Assembly: GCF_046365375.1 (NCBI RefSeq)
Contig: NZ_JBKEIT010000005.1
Location: forward strand, 124,001 to 188,000
Reading direction: 5' to 3'
From: Butyricimonas muris
GTDB lineage: Bacteria; Bacteroidota; Bacteroidia; Bacteroidales; Marinifilaceae
Length of the DNA: 64,000 bases
Shown in pieces: positions 62,386 through 64,000 of this stretch (its first letter is position 1; the number at the start of each line of letters is the position of its first letter). The translations under genes and the position numbers were made by a program. The notes beneath the pieces are model-generated. The model had not been told where the DNA came from. It saw only the letters and a list, made by a program, of their open reading frames with translations, and ran no database searches.

Positions 62386-63462
62386 ATGAATTTAGAGGGA
62401 AAACAACAGATATGGAATGATTATCAGAAAGAGATCGCGGATGATCATTATTTCTACGCGAGGAGTTGTATCCGGCAGACGTTCTTCCCGGGTTCGGAAT
62501 GGGCGTATTTGGACATCATGAAGAACAGACTGGGTAAAGATATCATTGACGACCCGCGCCACACGACATGTACCGGGATCGGGTATCATTCCGATATTGT
62601 TCCGGCGGAAACAATCATGACCGTTGTGGCACGCCACTTCGCACTGATGACAGAGGCGGGATACGAGAACATGACCCCCTCGTGCATTACCTCTTTCGGG
62701 ATATATACAGAGATTCTGGAAACGTGGGAACACCATCCGGAAATTGAAGAAAAGATCCGCGAATACTTGTGGAAAGCCACGAAACGGGAATTCAAGAAAC
62801 CGAAAAATCTGGCACACACCTCGGATATCGTCTACAAATTCAGAAACGAAATTGCCGCACAGTCTAAATATAAACTGGTGGACGTCCACACGGGAAGACC
62901 GCTAAGAGGAGTCGACCACATCGGGTGCCACTACTCCAAAATGTTCCCCACGAAAGGGATCGGGGGAGCTGAATTTCCCGCCGTACTTTCCGGGTTAATC
63001 TACGCGTGGGGCGGCGACGTGATTGATTACCCGGAAAGAAGACACTGTTGCGGGTTCGGTTTCCGCCAATACCTTGTTATGGCAAACCGGGGATACTCGG
63101 TAGCGAACTCGAAAAAGAAATTCGAATCCATGCAACCGTATCAACCCGACTTTATCGTGAACAATTGTCCGGGATGCGCCATGTTTATGGATAAATGGCA
63201 ATACACTATCAGTGAAATGGAAGGAACCACCTACGGGCAGGACGGGTACGGCATTCCCGTGCTGACCTACGAGGAACTTGCCGCGTTGGTATTGGGTTAC
63301 GATCCGTGGGAAATCGGCTTGCAGATGCACCAAGTATCCGTGGAACCCTTGTTAGACAAGATGGGAATCCCTTACGATCCGGACGCGAAATACAAAAACG
63401 TGCGAGGTGAAAACATAGGCACCCCGAAATGTCCCACGTACTTGAGAGTTGCAAATTTATAA
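62386..63462 (+). CDS. hdrB: HdrB-like subunit with one intact and one degenerate CCG domain
   Basis: 358 aa. The second CCG domain is complete: Cys181 (GCHYSK), Cys221-Cys222 (HCCGFG) and Cys261/Cys264 (NCPGC), the ligands of a noncubane iron-sulfur cluster. The first domain keeps only Cys28, Cys62 and Cys100; the CCG reads CTG and the CxxC reads CITS. It is thus an HdrB-type subunit that can hold at most one full noncubane cluster. Substrate unknown. Confidence 0.83.
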   Translation: MNLEGKQQIWNDYQKEIADDHYFYARSCIRQTFFPGSEWAYLDIMKNRLGKDIIDDPRHTTCTGIGYHSDIVPAETIMTVVARHFALMTEAGYENMTPSCITSFGIYTEILETWEHHPEIEEKIREYLWKATKREFKKPKNLAHTSDIVYKFRNEIAAQSKYKLVDVHTGRPLRGVDHIGCHYSKMFPTKGIGGAEFPAVLSGLIYAWGGDVIDYPERRHCCGFGFRQYLVMANRGYSVANSKKKFESMQPYQPDFIVNNCPGCAMFMDKWQYTISEMEGTTYGQDGYGIPVLTYEELAALVLGYDPWEIGLQMHQVSVEPLLDKMGIPYDPDAKYKNVRGENIGTPKCPTYLRVANL

Positions 63463-63504
63463 TGTTAAACCGCGAAATTGAAAAAAGAACCATGAAGTCA
63501 TTCA

Positions 63505-63539
63505 TTTTCAATTTTCAATTTTCAATTTTCAATTTTCAA
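63505..63539 (+). repeat. hdrB-hdrA spacer with five TTTTCAA repeats
   Basis: Five consecutive TTTTCAA units (63505, 63512, 63519, 63526, 63533), the reverse complement of the TTGAAAA unit used in the hdrC-hdrB spacer. 9 bp separate it from the hdrA ATG. Confidence 0.8.
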
Positions 63540-63547
63540 TTGAATAC

Positions 63548-64000
63548 ATGGCAAAAGTCATCATCATCGGTGGAGGTCCGGCAGGCTGCGAGGCAGCACA
63601 CCAATTGGCAAATCAAGGTGTCGAAGTAGAGTTGGTCGAGAAAAACAACGAAACAGGTGGCAACTTGAATAATTGGTATCAATTGTTCCCTGACCGCAAA
63701 TACGCTAAAGATTTAAACACGATACTAAAAGGACACTTGGAACACCCGAATATCCGGCTTCATCTCGGGATGGAACCGACCAATATCGAGAAAGATAAAA
63801 ACGGGAAATTCAATGTTCCCTTGTCAGACGGAAGCCTCTTGGAAGGTGACTCGCTTTTGGTCGCTACCGGATTCAAGATATTCGATGCCCGGCGGAAAGA
63901 AGAGTATGGATACGGGATATACGAGAACGTCATCACTTCCGTGGAATTGGAAAACATGTTCTACAATCACGCCATCACGATGGCTGACGGACACACCCCG
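63548..64000 (+). CDS. hdrA: HdrA-like FAD-dependent subunit (5' part only)
   Basis: 151 codons visible, cut by the window end. The N terminus VIIIGGGPAGCEAAHQLANQ is a Rossmann FAD-binding motif and LLVATGFKIFDARRKEEYGYG is the second dinucleotide-loop region typical of HdrA. HdrA can bifurcate electrons at its flavin. ATG at 63548 follows the TTTTCAA array. Cysteine clusters expected downstream cannot be seen. Confidence 0.8.
   Translation, partial: MAKVIIIGGGPAGCEAAHQLANQGVEVELVEKNNETGGNLNNWYQLFPDRKYAKDLNTILKGHLEHPNIRLHLGMEPTNIEKDKNGKFNVPLSDGSLLEGDSLLVATGFKIFDARRKEEYGYGIYENVITSVELENMFYNHAITMADGHTP

Noticed and set aside
1..64000. CRISPR array, tRNA/rRNA genes, insertion sequences
   Set aside because: Looked for regularly spaced repeats, clover-leaf ends and transposase motifs; none seen.

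Overview
The window comes from a member of the Bacteroidales. The evidence is two SusC/SusD (RagA/RagB) outer-membrane import modules with an ECF sigma/FecR pair, many Sec or lipobox signal peptides of Bacteroidota type, TAnnTTTG -7 promoter elements before many genes, and a capsule locus headed by a UpxY-type antiterminator. DPP IV, PepD, peptide-import-like systems and an HdrABC-like locus without nearby glycoside hydrolases fit an amino-acid-fermenting gut genus of the Odoribacter/Butyricimonas type, but the genus is an inference.

Layout. 1-3,938 (minus): operon of four exported proteins of unknown function, the last cut by the window edge. 3,939-4,524: AT-rich regulatory gap with twin palindromes and an 11-bp tandem repeat. 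4,525-10,315 (plus): S9 dipeptidyl peptidase, pepD and an AMP-forming acyl-CoA synthetase, each followed by an intrinsic terminator. 10,398-30,906 (minus): one long uptake locus, reading ECF sigma, FecR anti-sigma, SusC with STN domain, SusD, HExxH lipoprotein, DUF4302 lipoprotein, then a second SusC (no STN), SusD, HExxH, DUF4302, then a BACON/leucine-rich-repeat lipoprotein and an FN3-like lipoprotein. The four-gene module is thus present twice in tandem; the sigma/anti-sigma pair and the STN signalling domain sit only at the promoter-proximal end.

31,462-42,781: a degenerate FAH-family protein, a nitroreductase and, on plus, an AddB-like nuclease; then a minus run birA-parE-parC-aroK and an AAA ATPase whose promoter carries a perfect 43-bp palindrome. 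43,115-43,733: an AbiE-like toxin-antitoxin remnant whose toxin gene has an internal deletion and frameshift. 43,881-60,365 (minus): a capsule/exopolysaccharide operon that is AT-richer than its surroundings. It reads UpxY, a UpxZ-like candidate, MaoC-like hydratase, gmd, two cupins, acyltransferase, aminotransferase, glycosyltransferase, flippase, polymerase, two more glycosyltransferase candidates, manC, GNAT, a second aminotransferase, a small PglC-type phosphoglycosyltransferase and Wzi. The enzymes suggest a GDP-4-keto-6-deoxymannose-derived, N-acylated amino sugar.

60,785-64,000: rubrerythrin (minus) and, divergently, an HdrC-HdrB-HdrA-like electron-transfer locus whose HdrA runs off the window. 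Several spacers, including those around birA/parE/parC and in the hdr operon, are built of 7-bp tandem repeats (TTGAAAA/TYTAAAA); a separate 11-bp-period repeat forms a large inverted array at 35,577-35,768. No tRNA, rRNA, CRISPR array or insertion sequence was seen.
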